The notes: generated from the sequence alone by a model not told the origin. A stretch of 64,000 nucleotides of DNA from Alphaproteobacteria bacterium (GCA_020850755.1 JADZEB010000018.1:62001-126000); one strand, 5' to 3'. Counted from the first letter of the stretch, positions 1 through 10,275 are shown. A program made the numbers and translations.

Positions 1-1
1 C

Positions 2-646
2 CGGGCCGAGACACGCGTCGGCGATCTCTCGGGCGGGGAGAAGGCGCGGCTGGTGTTCGCGCTCATCACGCGCGAGGCGCCGCAGCTCCTGATCCTCGAC
101 GAGCCCACCAACCATCTCGACATCGATGCGCGCGAGGCGCTGGTGCGCGCGCTGGCCGACTGGCCGGGCGCGGTGGTGCTGGTCAGCCACGATCCGGCGC
201 TGGTCGAACTGATCGCCGACCGGCTGTGGCTGGTCGAGGGCGGCACGGTGCAGCCCTTCGAGGGCGACATGGAGGATTACCGCAGCCGCATCGCCGCCGC
301 GCGCCGCGAGGACGGCCCCCGCCGCACCGAGCCGCGCGAGCGCGCCGAGGAGGGCCGCGCCTCGCGCCAGGAGGAGAGGCGCAACCGCGCCGAACTGCGC
401 GCCGCGACCGCGCCCTTGCGGCGCCGGCTCAAGGCGGTCGAGGACAGGATGACCAGGCTTGCGGCCGAGGCGGCCACGGTCGAGAAAAGCCTCGCCGATC
501 CGGCGCTTTATGCCAATGGCGGGCGGGCGGCGGAGGTGACCAGGCTCACCGCCCGGCGCGCCCAGCTTGCGCGCGAGACCGAGGCGGCCGAGGAGGAATG
601 GCTCGCCCTTTCGGCCGAGATCGAGGCGGCCGAGCAGGCGGCCTGA
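2..646 (+). CDS. ABC-F family ATPase, C-terminal part (5' end outside window)
   Basis: The reading frame is open from the first bases, so the gene begins upstream. Visible in order: the ABC signature LSGGEKARL at about codon 10, Walker B with LLILDEPTNHLD (the NHLD form is typical of ABC-F proteins), and a switch histidine in LVSHDP. A charged arginine/glutamate-rich tail of about 120 residues follows and probably forms the C-terminal coiled coil seen in Uup-like members. ABC-F proteins are soluble twin-ATPase factors that act on ribosomes and have no membrane partner. No transmembrane segment is seen. Which subfamily (Uup, EttA, YheS) cannot be decided from the C-terminal part alone. Confidence 0.9.
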   Translation, partial: RAETRVGDLSGGEKARLVFALITREAPQLLILDEPTNHLDIDAREALVRALADWPGAVVLVSHDPALVELIADRLWLVEGGTVQPFEGDMEDYRSRIAAARREDGPRRTEPRERAEEGRASRQEERRNRAELRAATAPLRRRLKAVEDRMTRLAAEAATVEKSLADPALYANGGRAAEVTRLTARRAQLARETEAAEEEWLALSAEIEAAEQAA

Positions 647-762
647 GCGCGCCGCCGAGCCCGCCGCGTCCCTGGCCCTTGACCGGGCGCCGCGCCCGCT
701 TCCAAATGCGGCGCCGAACGGGGCCGCCGCCGGGGCGCGCCCGAGCCTGGGGACCGACCGCC

Positions 763-1773
763 ATGACCAAGACCGCGCACGCCTTGCCGCGCCGCCATGC
801 CCTGCTTGCCGGTGCCGGCGCGCTTTCCGCCCTTGCGCTGGCGGGCCGCGCGGCGCGCGCGCAGGGCGCCGCCTTTCCCGAAGCCGGCAAGACCATCCGC
901 ATCGTCTCGGCCTATCCCGCCGGCGGCACCACCGACATCCTGGCGCGCACCATCGCCGCGCGCATGCAGGAGAACTGGGGCAACCCGGTGGTGGTGGAGA
1001 ACCGCTCGGGCGGCAACGGCGTCGTCGGCACCGATTTCGTCGCCCGCGCGGCACCCGATGGCTACACGCTGGCGCTCGGCAACAACCAGACCCACGCCAC
1101 CAACGAGGTGCTGATCCCTAACATCCCGCACAAGGCGGCCGAGAATTTCGCCCCGATCACGCTCGCTGCGCGCGCGAGCCACGCGCTGGTGGTGCCGGCC
1201 AGTTCCCCGGCGCGCACGATCGCCGAGCTGATCGCGATGGGCAAGGGCGGGCGCAGCCTGTCCTTCGCCTCCTCCTCGATCGGCTCGGCCTCGCACATCC
1301 TGAGCGAGAGCTTCCGCCGCCGCAACGGCATGGACGCGGTGCATGTGCCCTATCGCGGCGCGGCGCCGGCGACGACGGATCTTGTCGCCGGCCAGGTGCA
1401 GTTCATGATGGCCACCGCCGCCTCCGTCGTGCCGCTGATCCGCGACGGCAAGCTGCGCGCGCTTGGCATCGGCGGCGCACGCCGGCGCGCCGACCTGCCC
1501 GACGTGCCGACGCTGCGCGAACTCGGCCACGAATATGTCGCCGCCGATGCCTGGTTCGGCCTGTGGGCGCCGGCCGGCACGCCGCGCCCGATCCTCGAAC
1601 GCCTCAATGCCGAGATCCGCCGCATCCTCTCGGTCCCCGAGGTGGTGCAGCGGCTGGAGCAGGTGGGCTTCGAGGTGGAGACCATGTCGGTGGACGAGTT
1701 CACCGCCTTCTCGCGCGGCGAGATTGCCCGCTGGGCGGCGCTGATCCGCGAGGCCGAGATCAAGCTCGACTGA
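763..1773 (+). CDS. TctC/Bug-family periplasmic solute-binding protein
   Basis: 336 residues, the usual length for tripartite tricarboxylate transporter receptors. The N terminus has a twin-arginine-like RRHALLAG followed by an alanine-rich hydrophobic stretch and a likely cleavage after ARAQ, so export is expected. The mature part carries family hallmarks: IVSAYPAGGTTDILAR near residue 50, VVENRSGGNG, and a C-terminal W-G-PAGTP region. The ATG at 763 is chosen because it starts directly at the signal peptide. Such receptors bind carboxylates or similar solutes for TctAB permeases, but no tctA or tctB lies nearby, so this is an orphan receptor with unknown ligand. Confidence 0.92.
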   Translation: MTKTAHALPRRHALLAGAGALSALALAGRAARAQGAAFPEAGKTIRIVSAYPAGGTTDILARTIAARMQENWGNPVVVENRSGGNGVVGTDFVARAAPDGYTLALGNNQTHATNEVLIPNIPHKAAENFAPITLAARASHALVVPASSPARTIAELIAMGKGGRSLSFASSSIGSASHILSESFRRRNGMDAVHVPYRGAAPATTDLVAGQVQFMMATAASVVPLIRDGKLRALGIGGARRRADLPDVPTLRELGHEYVAADAWFGLWAPAGTPRPILERLNAEIRRILSVPEVVQRLEQVGFEVETMSVDEFTAFSRGEIARWAALIREAEIKLD

Positions 1774-1809
1774 ACCACGCCCGTCGCGCAACGGGCGGCG
1801 CCCCCACCG

Positions 1810-2256
1810 TCACGCCTTCTTCTGCCAGCCGCTCTCGGTCTGCTGGAAATAGGCGACGGCGTGCCCGCCATCGCGCGCGGCAACCCAGCGCGTGCGCGCG
1901 GCGGCGACCGCCTCCTCGTCATTGCCGTCGAACACGTCGAACACGCGCTCATAGGCGGCAAGGTCCGCCACGCTTGCGCCATCGACCAGGAACAGGAAGC
2001 GCGCGCCGTTCGGATTCTCCTCGCGCGCCGTGAGCCAGACCGGCTGGTCGGCGGGGATGCCGCTGCGCGCGGTGCCATGCGGCAGCCAGTCCGGCTCCTG
2101 GCAGAGCCACAGCGCCTGGTCGAGTGCCGCGACGCGCTCCTCGCTCGTGCACAGCACCACCGCGCGCGCCCCGGCCGAGAGCGCGCGGCCGAGCAGTAGC
2201 GGCAGCGCGCGTTCCAGCGGCGTGCGGCCGAGATGGTAGAAGCCGACCTCAGCCAT
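1810..2256 (-). CDS. holC: DNA polymerase III chi subunit
   Basis: 148 residues, starting MAEVGFYHL. The chi family pattern is clear: N-terminal FYHL, then LLGRAL, the VVLCTSEERVAALDQALW segment, and the central PDWLPHG...PVWLT stretch, ending with FDVFDG and a tail of 30-40 residues. Chi links the clamp-loader complex to single-stranded DNA-binding protein at the replication fork. The start overlaps the end of the upstream aminopeptidase gene by 8 bases, so translation is probably coupled. The pepA-holC order is also known from enterobacteria, which supports the call. Confidence 0.93.
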   Translation of the reverse strand: MAEVGFYHLGRTPLERALPLLLGRALSAGARAVVLCTSEERVAALDQALWLCQEPDWLPHGTARSGIPADQPVWLTAREENPNGARFLFLVDGASVADLAAYERVFDVFDGNDEEAVAAARTRWVAARDGGHAVAYFQQTESGWQKKA

Positions 2257-3823
2257 GACGCCCCCGCCGCCCCGTGGGCCTCGCCGCTTCGCCCTCGAAG
2301 CGCAGCGCCGACAGCCGGTCGAGCAGACGCACGCCCCAGCCCGCAGCCCCTTTCGGGCCGAGCGCGTCGGCCCGCTCGCGAGTATCGACGCCGGCAATGT
2401 CGAGATGTGCCCAGGGCACTGCGCCCGCGAACTGGCGCAGGAAGATCGCGGCGTGGCAGGCATCGGGCTGCATGCGGCCGGGATGGCAGTTGCGCAAGTC
2501 CGCGATCGGCGAGCGCACGCCCTCAAGATAGGCATCCGAAAGCGGCATCGGCCAGACCGGCTCGCCCACCGCCTCGCCCGCGGCGGCGATGGCGGCGGCC
2601 AGCGCCGCGTCGCTGGCGAACAGGCCGGCCCGCTCATGGCCGAGCGCGACCACGATCGAGCCGGTGAGCGTGGCGAGATCGACCATCGCGGCCGGGCGGA
2701 AGCGCGTCGCGGCATAGTGCAGGCAGTCGGCCAGCACGAGGCGGCCCTCGGCGTCGGTGTCGATCACCTCGACCGTCTTTCCGGACAGGCTGCGCACGAC
2801 ATCGGACGGGCGCAGCGCGCGCTCCGAGATCGCGTTCTCGACCAGGCCGAGCACGGCCACCGCATCGACCGGCGCACGGCGGCGGGCAAGCGCCAGCATC
2901 GCCCCGGCGGCGGCGGCGGCGCCGGCCATGTCGGCGCGCATCTCCCACATGCGATCGGCGGGCTTGATCGAGATGCCGCCCGTGTCGAAGCAGACGCCCT
3001 TGCCGACGAAAGCGAGCGGGCCGGGCCGCTCGGCCGCGCGGCGGGCGCGCCTGCCCTGGCCGCGCCAGCGCAGCACGGCCAGGAGCGGGCGGTTGGGGCT
3101 GCCCTGGCCGACACCGAGGAGCGCACCGAAACCGAGCTTGCGCAGCCTGGGCTCGGGCAGGATCTCGACCTCGACGCCATCGCGGCGCAGCGCGCGCAGC
3201 TGGTCGGCGAACTGCGCGGGGGTCAGGCGGTTGGCGGGCTCGGTGATGAGGTCGCGCGCGAACAGCGTGCCGGCGACGGCAGCTTCCGCCGCGGCCCAGG
3301 CATGCGCGGCGGCGCGGCGATCGGGCACGAGCAGATCGAGCCGGGCAAGGCGCGGTGCCGCCGCGTCCTTGCCCGGCACGGGGCGGGTGCGGTAGCGCTC
3401 GAACCGCCAGGCGCGCAAGGAGGCGCCCGCGGCCAGCGCGACGGCGAAGACTGCGGCATCGAGTGCCGCGCCAGGCGGCGGCTCGGCGATCAGCGCGGCC
3501 GCTTCCGCCTGTCCGTCGAGCGCGGCGGCGAGTGTTCCGCCGGCGCGCTCGGCCGCCAGCCGGTCAAGCTTGCCCGCCGGTCCCGCGCCCACCAGCACCA
3601 GCCGCGTGAGGCCGAGGCCCGGCGGGGCAAGCAGCGCGCAGACCTGTCCGGCCTTGGCGGCGAAGCGCGCGGCGGCGATCGAGCGCGCCACCGCGCCATC
3701 GCTCTCGGCGTTCAGCGCCGCGAGCAGCGGCGGGCCGCTCTCGGCCCCCGCTGCGCCCTCGGCCAGCACCAGGACGAGCGTGCCCGTGCGCGGCCGCGCC
3801 AGCGGGGCGAAGCGGATCTTCAT
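2249..3823 (-). CDS. Leucyl aminopeptidase family protein (M17), copy 2
   Basis: 524 residues. The catalytic half is intact: VGKGVCFDTGGISIKP (metal-binding Lys and Asp), the MRADMAGAAA segment, and DTDAEGRLVLAD with the second metal ligands and catalytic Arg. M17 enzymes are cytosolic hexameric di-metal peptidases that remove N-terminal residues. The N-terminal domain is shorter of conserved sequence and rich in alanine and arginine compared with the neighbouring paralogue at 3864-5387. The two genes are head-to-tail on the minus strand 40 bases apart and look like an old tandem duplication. The ATG at 3823 gives MKIRFAPLA, parallel to MTEIRFAAPA of the paralogue. Confidence 0.92.
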   Translation of the reverse strand: MKIRFAPLARPRTGTLVLVLAEGAAGAESGPPLLAALNAESDGAVARSIAAARFAAKAGQVCALLAPPGLGLTRLVLVGAGPAGKLDRLAAERAGGTLAAALDGQAEAAALIAEPPPGAALDAAVFAVALAAGASLRAWRFERYRTRPVPGKDAAAPRLARLDLLVPDRRAAAHAWAAAEAAVAGTLFARDLITEPANRLTPAQFADQLRALRRDGVEVEILPEPRLRKLGFGALLGVGQGSPNRPLLAVLRWRGQGRRARRAAERPGPLAFVGKGVCFDTGGISIKPADRMWEMRADMAGAAAAAGAMLALARRRAPVDAVAVLGLVENAISERALRPSDVVRSLSGKTVEVIDTDAEGRLVLADCLHYAATRFRPAAMVDLATLTGSIVVALGHERAGLFASDAALAAAIAAAGEAVGEPVWPMPLSDAYLEGVRSPIADLRNCHPGRMQPDACHAAIFLRQFAGAVPWAHLDIAGVDTRERADALGPKGAAGWGVRLLDRLSALRFEGEAARPTGRRGRHG

Positions 3824-3863
3824 CGGTCGCGGTGTCCCGCCTGCCTGCCGCCCGCGCGCCCGG

Positions 3864-5387
3864 CTAGCGGCTCTCGTAATGCTCGGCGACCAGCCGATCC
3901 AGCAGCCGCACGCCGAAGGCGGTGGCGCCCTTGGGCACGGCCGGCTTGTCCTTGCCCTGCCAGGCCACACCGGCGATGTCGAGATGCGCCCACGGCACCT
4001 TGTTGACGAAGCGCTGCAGGAATTGCGCGGCGGTGATGCTCCCGCCCGGCCGTCCGCCGATGTTCTTCATGTCGGCGATGTCGGACTTGAGCTGCTTGTC
4101 ATAGGCATCGCCGAGCGGCATGCGCCAGCATTCCTCGCCCGTCGCCTTGCCGGCGGCGATGATCTGCGCGGCGAGCGTATCGTCGCTGGCAAAGAGGCCG
4201 GCATTCTCGTGCCCGAGGCTGATGATGATCGCGCCCGTGAGCGTTGCGAGATCGACCATGAAGCGCGGCTTGAACCGCTCCTGGCAGTACCAGAGGCAGT
4301 CGGCCAGCACGAGCCGGCCCTCGGCGTCGGTGTTGAGCACCTCGATGGTCTGGCCGGAATAGCTCTTCACCACATCGCCCGGGCGCTGCGCCGTGCCCGA
4401 GGGCATGTTCTCCACCAGCCCGACGATGCCCACCGCATCGACCTTCGCCTTGCGGCCGGCGAGCGCGGCCATGAGCCCCACCACGGCGCCGGCACCGGCC
4501 ATGTCCCACTTCATGTCCTCCATGCCGGCTGCGGGCTTGATCGAGATGCCGCCCGTATCGAAGGTCACGCCCTTGCCGACGAAGGCCACCGGCGCCGCGC
4601 CACCCTTGCCCTTGCCGCGCCCGCGCCGCGGGGCGCCGTTCCAGCGCATCACCACGACGCGCGCCTCGTTGGCGCTGCCCTGCGCCACGGCGAGCAGCGT
4701 GTTGAAGCCGAGCCGGCGCAACTCGCGCGGGCCCATCACCTCCACCTTCACGCCGAGCTTGCCAAGCGCGCGGCAGCGCTCGGCCATCACGGCGGGATTG
4801 AGCACGTTGGGCGGCTCGGAGACCAGGTCGCGCGTGATGAACACGCCATCGGCGATGCGGCCGAGCGGGGCGTAGGCGGCCTTGGCGCGGGCGGGGTCGG
4901 GGCCGAGCAGGGTCGCGGCCTTGAGCGCCGGCTTGTCCTCGGGCTTCTCGGTGGTGCGGTAGCGGTCGAAGCGGTAGCTGCGTAGCCGCGCGCCGAGCGC
5001 GAGCCGGGCGGCGAAGGCGGCCGCGTCGATGCCCTTGGGTGCGCCCTGCGGCAGGTCGGCGGCGATCGCGCCGGCCAGATCGGCGCCGGCCAGGAGTGCC
5101 GCCATGGCGGTGCCGCCCGCCGCCTCGATCCCGTCCTCGGTCAGCTCCGCGGCCTTGCCGAGCCCGACCGCGATCACGCGCGAAAGCCCCGCGCCGGGCG
5201 CGAGCAGGGTCGCGGTCTGGCCCTTCTTGCCGGCGAAGCGCGCCGCCTTCAGCGCCGCCTTGAGCCGGCCGGAGAGGGCGCGGTCCACCTGGGCGGCAAG
5301 CCCGGCCGGCGCGGTCCCCTCGGCCATCGGCAGCACGAGCGCGCCATCCTTGGGCAGGGCAGGGGCGGCGAAGCGGATCTCGGTCAT
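3864..5387 (-). CDS. pepA: Leucyl aminopeptidase (M17)
   Basis: 507 residues, close to the normal M17 length. It has VGKGVTFDTGGISIKPAAG, the MKWDMAGAGAV metal-binding segment and LNTDAEGRLVLADCLWY, so all catalytic and metal ligands appear present. It lies first in a minus-strand transcription unit followed by the paralogue and holC. The ATG at 5387 is preferred because MTEIRFAAPA begins the N-terminal domain; upstream codons are low-complexity. The 155-base gap to the divergent cysQ should hold the promoters of both directions, but no clean consensus is visible there. Confidence 0.94.
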   Translation of the reverse strand: MTEIRFAAPALPKDGALVLPMAEGTAPAGLAAQVDRALSGRLKAALKAARFAGKKGQTATLLAPGAGLSRVIAVGLGKAAELTEDGIEAAGGTAMAALLAGADLAGAIAADLPQGAPKGIDAAAFAARLALGARLRSYRFDRYRTTEKPEDKPALKAATLLGPDPARAKAAYAPLGRIADGVFITRDLVSEPPNVLNPAVMAERCRALGKLGVKVEVMGPRELRRLGFNTLLAVAQGSANEARVVVMRWNGAPRRGRGKGKGGAAPVAFVGKGVTFDTGGISIKPAAGMEDMKWDMAGAGAVVGLMAALAGRKAKVDAVGIVGLVENMPSGTAQRPGDVVKSYSGQTIEVLNTDAEGRLVLADCLWYCQERFKPRFMVDLATLTGAIIISLGHENAGLFASDDTLAAQIIAAGKATGEECWRMPLGDAYDKQLKSDIADMKNIGGRPGGSITAAQFLQRFVNKVPWAHLDIAGVAWQGKDKPAVPKGATAFGVRLLDRLVAEHYESR

Positions 5388-5542
5388 CGGGGCATCCTTG
5401 CTGTGGGCATGGGTGGGGTGGCGCAACGCGCGCCGCGCCGGCGCGGCGCGGCGCGGAGCATCGGCGCGGCACTGTAGCAAGGCAGGGGCGAAAGGAAAGC
5501 ACGCCGCTGGCCAAGGCGCGCGCGCGGCGCTATCACCTGCCC

Positions 5543-6358
<816 letters not shown>

Positions 6359-6367
<9 letters not shown>

Positions 6368-6409
6368 GCGGGGGAGCCGAATGAGTAGGGGCGCCGAATG
6401 AGCGGGCAT
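6359..6409 (+). repeat. Three tandem 17-bp units at the cysQ/tsaC junction
   Basis: Units begin at 6359, 6376 and 6393, each starting GCCGAATGAG and continuing with a G-rich tail. The first unit contains the cysQ stop (TGA) and the third contains the tsaC start ATG (6398). The middle unit offers an ATG at 6381 that runs into a stop after five codons. This looks like local replication slippage that duplicated a gene junction. Confidence 0.85.
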
Positions 6410-7408
6410 GGGACGCGTCTTCTGCCGGCAGCGCCCGAGGGCATCGCAGAGGCCGCCGCCCTGCTGCGCGCGGGCGCGCTGGTCGCCTTCCCGACCGAGA
6501 CGGTCTATGGCCTCGGCGCCGATGCCGCCAACGACCGCGCGGTGGCGGCGATCTTCGCGGCCAAGGGCCGGCCGCACTTCAACCCGCTGATCGTGCATTT
6601 CGCCGGTGCCGATGCCGCTTTCGCCGCCGTGCGCGCCGAGGCCCGCGCCGAGGCGCTGGCCGCGCGCTTCTGGCCCGGCCCCCTCTCGCTCGTGCTGCCG
6701 CGGCGGGCCGATTGCCGCGTCTCGCTCCTGGCCGGGGCGGGGCTCGATACGCTCGCGGTGCGGGTGCCGGCCCATCCGGTGGCGCTCGCGCTCCTGCGCG
6801 CGGCGGGCTGCCCGCTCGCGGCGCCGTCGGCCAACCGCTCGGGCGAGGTCAGCCCCACCACCGCCGCCCATGTGCTGGAGAGTCTTGGCGGGCGGATCGA
6901 GGCGGTGCTCGATGGCGGGGCCTGCACGGTCGGGGTGGAGTCCGCGGTGCTGGATCTGTCCGGGCCGCGCGCGCGGTTGCTGCGGCCGGGCGGCGTCACG
7001 CACGAGCAGATCGAGGCGGCGATCGGGCCGGTGGAGATGCCGCCGATGCAGGAGGCGTTCCTGGCCGATCCGGGCGGCGTCGCCGCGACCGCCACGCTGC
7101 GCTCGCCGGGGCTTCTGCTCAGCCACTATGCGCCGCGCCTGCCGGTGCGTCTTGGCACCGAGGCGGTGGCGGCGGACGAGGCGCTGTTGGCCTTCGGCCC
7201 GCCCCTGGCCGGAGCGGGGGCCTGCTTCCAGCTTTCGGCCACGGGCGACCTGGTCGAGGCGGCGGCCAACCTGTTCGCGGGGCTGCGTGCGCTTGATGCC
7301 GAGGGGGCGCGCCTCGGCCTTGTCCGCATCGCCGTGATGGCGGTGCCCGCGCACGGGCTCGGGCTTGCCATCAACGACCGGTTGCGCCGCGCCGCCGCGC
7401 CGCGCTGA
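6398..7408 (+). CDS. tsaC: L-threonylcarbamoyladenylate synthase (Sua5-type TsaC)
   Basis: 336 residues, which is the longer Sua5 form with a C-terminal domain. The YrdC-like domain fills residues 1-200: FPTETVYGLGADA, a KGRPHFNPLIVH segment, FWPGPLSLVLPR, VRVPAHPVAL and APSANRSGEVSPT. The HYAPRLPV segment near residue 245 marks the Sua5 domain. The enzyme makes threonylcarbamoyl-AMP from threonine, bicarbonate and ATP, the first step of the t6A37 modification of ANN-decoding tRNAs. The start at 6398 lies in the third unit of the 17-bp tandem repeat. Confidence 0.94.
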   Translation: MSGHGTRLLPAAPEGIAEAAALLRAGALVAFPTETVYGLGADAANDRAVAAIFAAKGRPHFNPLIVHFAGADAAFAAVRAEARAEALAARFWPGPLSLVLPRRADCRVSLLAGAGLDTLAVRVPAHPVALALLRAAGCPLAAPSANRSGEVSPTTAAHVLESLGGRIEAVLDGGACTVGVESAVLDLSGPRARLLRPGGVTHEQIEAAIGPVEMPPMQEAFLADPGGVAATATLRSPGLLLSHYAPRLPVRLGTEAVAADEALLAFGPPLAGAGACFQLSATGDLVEAAANLFAGLRALDAEGARLGLVRIAVMAVPAHGLGLAINDRLRRAAAPR

Positions 7409-7506
7409 ACCGGCCTCCGCCCCGGCGCCGTCGCTGCGATTGACGGACGGCGGGTCGCGCGCGACTCTGCGCCGCCGCCGCCGCCGCCGCCAACCCAAGG
7501 TGCCCG

Positions 7507-8964
7507 ATGCCCGACCGCCCGCTTGAACTGCCGCCGCGCCCGCCCGTGCCGCCAGCCCTGATCGGGCGCATCCGCCAGGTGGTGGGCGATCGCGGCTGCC
7601 TGACCGAGCCGCAGGCGATCGCCCCGCACATGAAGGACTGGCGCGGGCTGTTCGTCGGCCGCGCCCCGGTGGTGGTCAAGCCCGCCAGCACCGCCGAATG
7701 CGCCGAGGTGGTGCGGCTCTGCGCGGAAGCCCGCGTGCCGATGGTGCCGCAGGGCGGCAACAGCTCGATGGCCGCCGGCGCGACCCCCTTCGAGGATGGC
7801 GCCGAGGTGGTGATCAGCACCGCGCGCATGAACCGCATCCGCGCCGTCGATCCCGCCAATATGAGCCTGACGGCCGAGGCGGGCTGCATCGTGAAAGCCG
7901 TGCAGGACGCGGCCGAGCAGGCGGGCTGCCTGTTCCCGCTCTCCTTCGGCGGCGATGGCACGGCGGTGGTGGGCGGCGTGCTCTCCACCAATGCCGGGGG
8001 CAACAACACGCTGCGCTACGGCAATGCGCGCGACCTCGTGCTCGGGCTCGAGGTGGTGCTGCCCGACGGGCAGGTGTGGGACGGGCTGCGCAGCCTGCGC
8101 AAGGACAATACCGGCTACTGCCTGCGCCACCTGTTCATGGGCGCGGAAGGCACGCTCGGCATCATCACCGCCGCCGTGCTCAAGCTGGCGCCCCGCCCAC
8201 GCGATGTGCAGGTGGCGTTCTGTGCCGTGCCGGACGTGGCCGCCGCGCTCAGGCTGCTCACCCTGTTGCAGGGGCGCGACGGGCCGTCGATCTCGGCCTT
8301 CGAGTACATGGCGCGCTTCGGGCTCTCGCTCGTGCTCAAACATGTGCCGGGCACCACCGATCCCTTGGCCGGCCCGCACGAGCATTACGTGCTGATCGAG
8401 CTGTCCTCGCCGCGCCCGGACGCGCATCTGAAGGAAAGCCTGGAGGCGGCGCTGGCCGAGGCGGTGGAGCAGGGGCTCGTTGCGGACGCGGTGATCGCCG
8501 CCTCCGATGCGCAGCGCGCCGCGCTGTGGAAGCTGCGCGAGGAGATGTCGGACGCGCAGAAGCCCGAGGGCGGCTCGATCAAGAACGACATCTCGGTGCC
8601 GGTATCCGCGGTGCCGGCCTTCATGGCCGAGGCGAGTGCCGCCGTGACCGCGGCGCTGCCGGGCATCCGGCCCTGCCCGTTCGGCCATGTCGGGGACGGC
8701 AACATCCACTTCAACCTGACCCAGCCCGAGGGCATGGCCCGCGATGCCTACATGGCCGAGTGGGACCGGATGGTGGACCTCGTCAACGCGATCGTGCGCC
8801 GCCATGGCGGCAGCTTCTCGGCCGAGCACGGCATCGGCCGGCTCAAGGCGCACACGCTGGCGGAATGGCGCGAGGGTCCCGAGATCGCGCTGATGCGCCG
8901 GATCAAGGCGGCGATCGACCCGGCCGGGCTGATGAACCAGGGCAAGGTGCTGCCGCCGGGGTGA
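7507..8964 (+). CDS. FAD-linked oxidase (GlcD / D-2-hydroxyacid dehydrogenase family)
   Basis: 485 residues. The PCMH-type FAD-binding domain covers roughly residues 45-225, with VPQGGNSSMAAGA, SLTAEAGCI and GGVLSTNAGGNNTLRYGNARDLVLG. The C-terminal FAD-oxidase domain has FGHVGDGNIHFN and the ending HGGSFSAEHGIGRLK. Family members oxidise D-lactate, glycolate, D-2-hydroxyglutarate or similar acids and pass electrons to a quinone or flavoprotein. No partner subunit (glcE, glcF or ETF) is adjacent, so a single-subunit dehydrogenase such as the D-2-hydroxyglutarate type is most likely. The substrate cannot be read from sequence. Confidence 0.9.
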   Translation: MPDRPLELPPRPPVPPALIGRIRQVVGDRGCLTEPQAIAPHMKDWRGLFVGRAPVVVKPASTAECAEVVRLCAEARVPMVPQGGNSSMAAGATPFEDGAEVVISTARMNRIRAVDPANMSLTAEAGCIVKAVQDAAEQAGCLFPLSFGGDGTAVVGGVLSTNAGGNNTLRYGNARDLVLGLEVVLPDGQVWDGLRSLRKDNTGYCLRHLFMGAEGTLGIITAAVLKLAPRPRDVQVAFCAVPDVAAALRLLTLLQGRDGPSISAFEYMARFGLSLVLKHVPGTTDPLAGPHEHYVLIELSSPRPDAHLKESLEAALAEAVEQGLVADAVIAASDAQRAALWKLREEMSDAQKPEGGSIKNDISVPVSAVPAFMAEASAAVTAALPGIRPCPFGHVGDGNIHFNLTQPEGMARDAYMAEWDRMVDLVNAIVRRHGGSFSAEHGIGRLKAHTLAEWREGPEIALMRRIKAAIDPAGLMNQGKVLPPG

Positions 8965-9099
8965 GCGCGACGCGCAGGCCGGGCGCGGCCTTGCCCTAGT
9001 TTCGCCGTTTTTGCGGGCGGCGCGGTTGGCCCGGCGGGCGGATCTCGCCGCGTTCCGGCACTGGCACCCATCGGGGCGCGCGGCTAGAGTGCCGCGGTC

Positions 9100-10260
9100 A
9101 TGCTGGACGGCTTCTCGCGCTATGTGTTCCGCCAATTGCTGCTCGCCCTGGTGTTCGTCACGCTGGGGCTGGCGGCGCTGATCTGGCTGACGCAGTCGCT
9201 CCGCTACCTGGAGCTGATCGTCAATCGTGGCCTGTCGCTTGCCGTTTTCTTTCAGCTCACGCTGATGATGCTGCCGAACTTCATCGCCGTGATCTTGCCG
9301 GTCACCTTGTTCATCGTTGTCCTGTTCACCTACAACCGGCTGAGTTCGGACCGTGAGCTGGTGGCGATGCGCGCGACCGGCGTCGGGCCCTGGGGCCTTG
9401 GCCGGCCGGCGCTGGCGCTGGCCCTGGCCGCGACCCTGCTCGGCTACGCGCTCAACCTCTGGCTCGTGCCGGACAGCTACCGCGCCTTCCGCCAGTACCA
9501 GTTCGAGATCCGCAACCAGGTTGCCGCCGTGCTGTTGCAGGAAGGCGTGTTCAACCCGGTGGGCGATGCGATCACGGTCTATGTCCGCCGCCGCGAGCGC
9601 GACGGCGCCTTGCAGGGACTGCTGATCCACGATGCCCGCGACCGCGCCAATCCGATCACCATCATGGCCGAGCGCGGCCAGCTGCTGATGGGGGCGGGCA
9701 GCCCGCGCGTCGTGCTGTTCAACGGCTCGCGCCAGGAGGTGGACCGCGCCACCGGGCGGCTGCGCCTGCTCACCTTCGAGGAGAACCTGATCGACCTTGC
9801 CCAGACCCGCGCGGTCGAGGAGGTGCGCTACCGCGACGCGCGCGAACGCGGCGTGCTGGAGCTGCTCAGCCCGCCAGCCGGGGAGAACATCTCGCCGCGC
9901 GATCGTGCCCGCTTCTATGCCGAGGCGCATCAGCGCCTGGCGCAGCCGCTCGGCTGCATCGTTCTCGCGCTGATTGCGCTCGCGGCCCTGCTGCGCGGGG
10001 ATTTCAGCCGGCACGGGCAGCTCAAACGCATCCTGGGCGCGATCGGTATCGTCGTGCTGCTGCAATCGGCGGGGCTCGGCGCGGGCAGCCTGGTGGCGCG
10101 CGACCCGGGGCTCGCGCCGCTGATCTGGCTGCATGCGATCCTGCCCGGTCTTGCGGCCGCCTGGTATCTCGGTGCGGCGCCGCGACGGCGCACCCCGCCA
10201 GCCGATCCCGCCAGCCCCGCCGCGTCCGCCGCCCCGGCGCTCGCACCGGCGAGCGGCTAG
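9100..10260 (+). CDS. lptF: LPS export ABC transporter permease LptF
   Basis: 386 residues. It starts with the family pattern of an amphipathic helix (LDGFSRYVFRQLL) leading into transmembrane segment 1. Two to three hydrophobic segments sit in the first 120 residues, a periplasmic beta-rich domain occupies about residues 130-270, and three hydrophobic segments lie at the C terminus. The SSDRELVAMRATGV segment is the conserved coupling region facing LptB. Together with LptG it forms the inner-membrane part that extracts lipopolysaccharide. The gene is first in a run lptF-lptG-lptD. The gap of 135 bases before it should hold the promoter. Confidence 0.93.
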   Translation: MLDGFSRYVFRQLLLALVFVTLGLAALIWLTQSLRYLELIVNRGLSLAVFFQLTLMMLPNFIAVILPVTLFIVVLFTYNRLSSDRELVAMRATGVGPWGLGRPALALALAATLLGYALNLWLVPDSYRAFRQYQFEIRNQVAAVLLQEGVFNPVGDAITVYVRRRERDGALQGLLIHDARDRANPITIMAERGQLLMGAGSPRVVLFNGSRQEVDRATGRLRLLTFEENLIDLAQTRAVEEVRYRDARERGVLELLSPPAGENISPRDRARFYAEAHQRLAQPLGCIVLALIALAALLRGDFSRHGQLKRILGAIGIVVLLQSAGLGAGSLVARDPGLAPLIWLHAILPGLAAAWYLGAAPRRRTPPADPASPAASAAPALAPASG

Positions 10261-10275
10261 GCACGCCGCATCGCC

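Noticed and set aside
7126..10134. 1002-residue minus-strand frame across the FAD oxidase and lptF
   Set aside because: It spans three well-supported plus-strand genes and has shadow-type composition.
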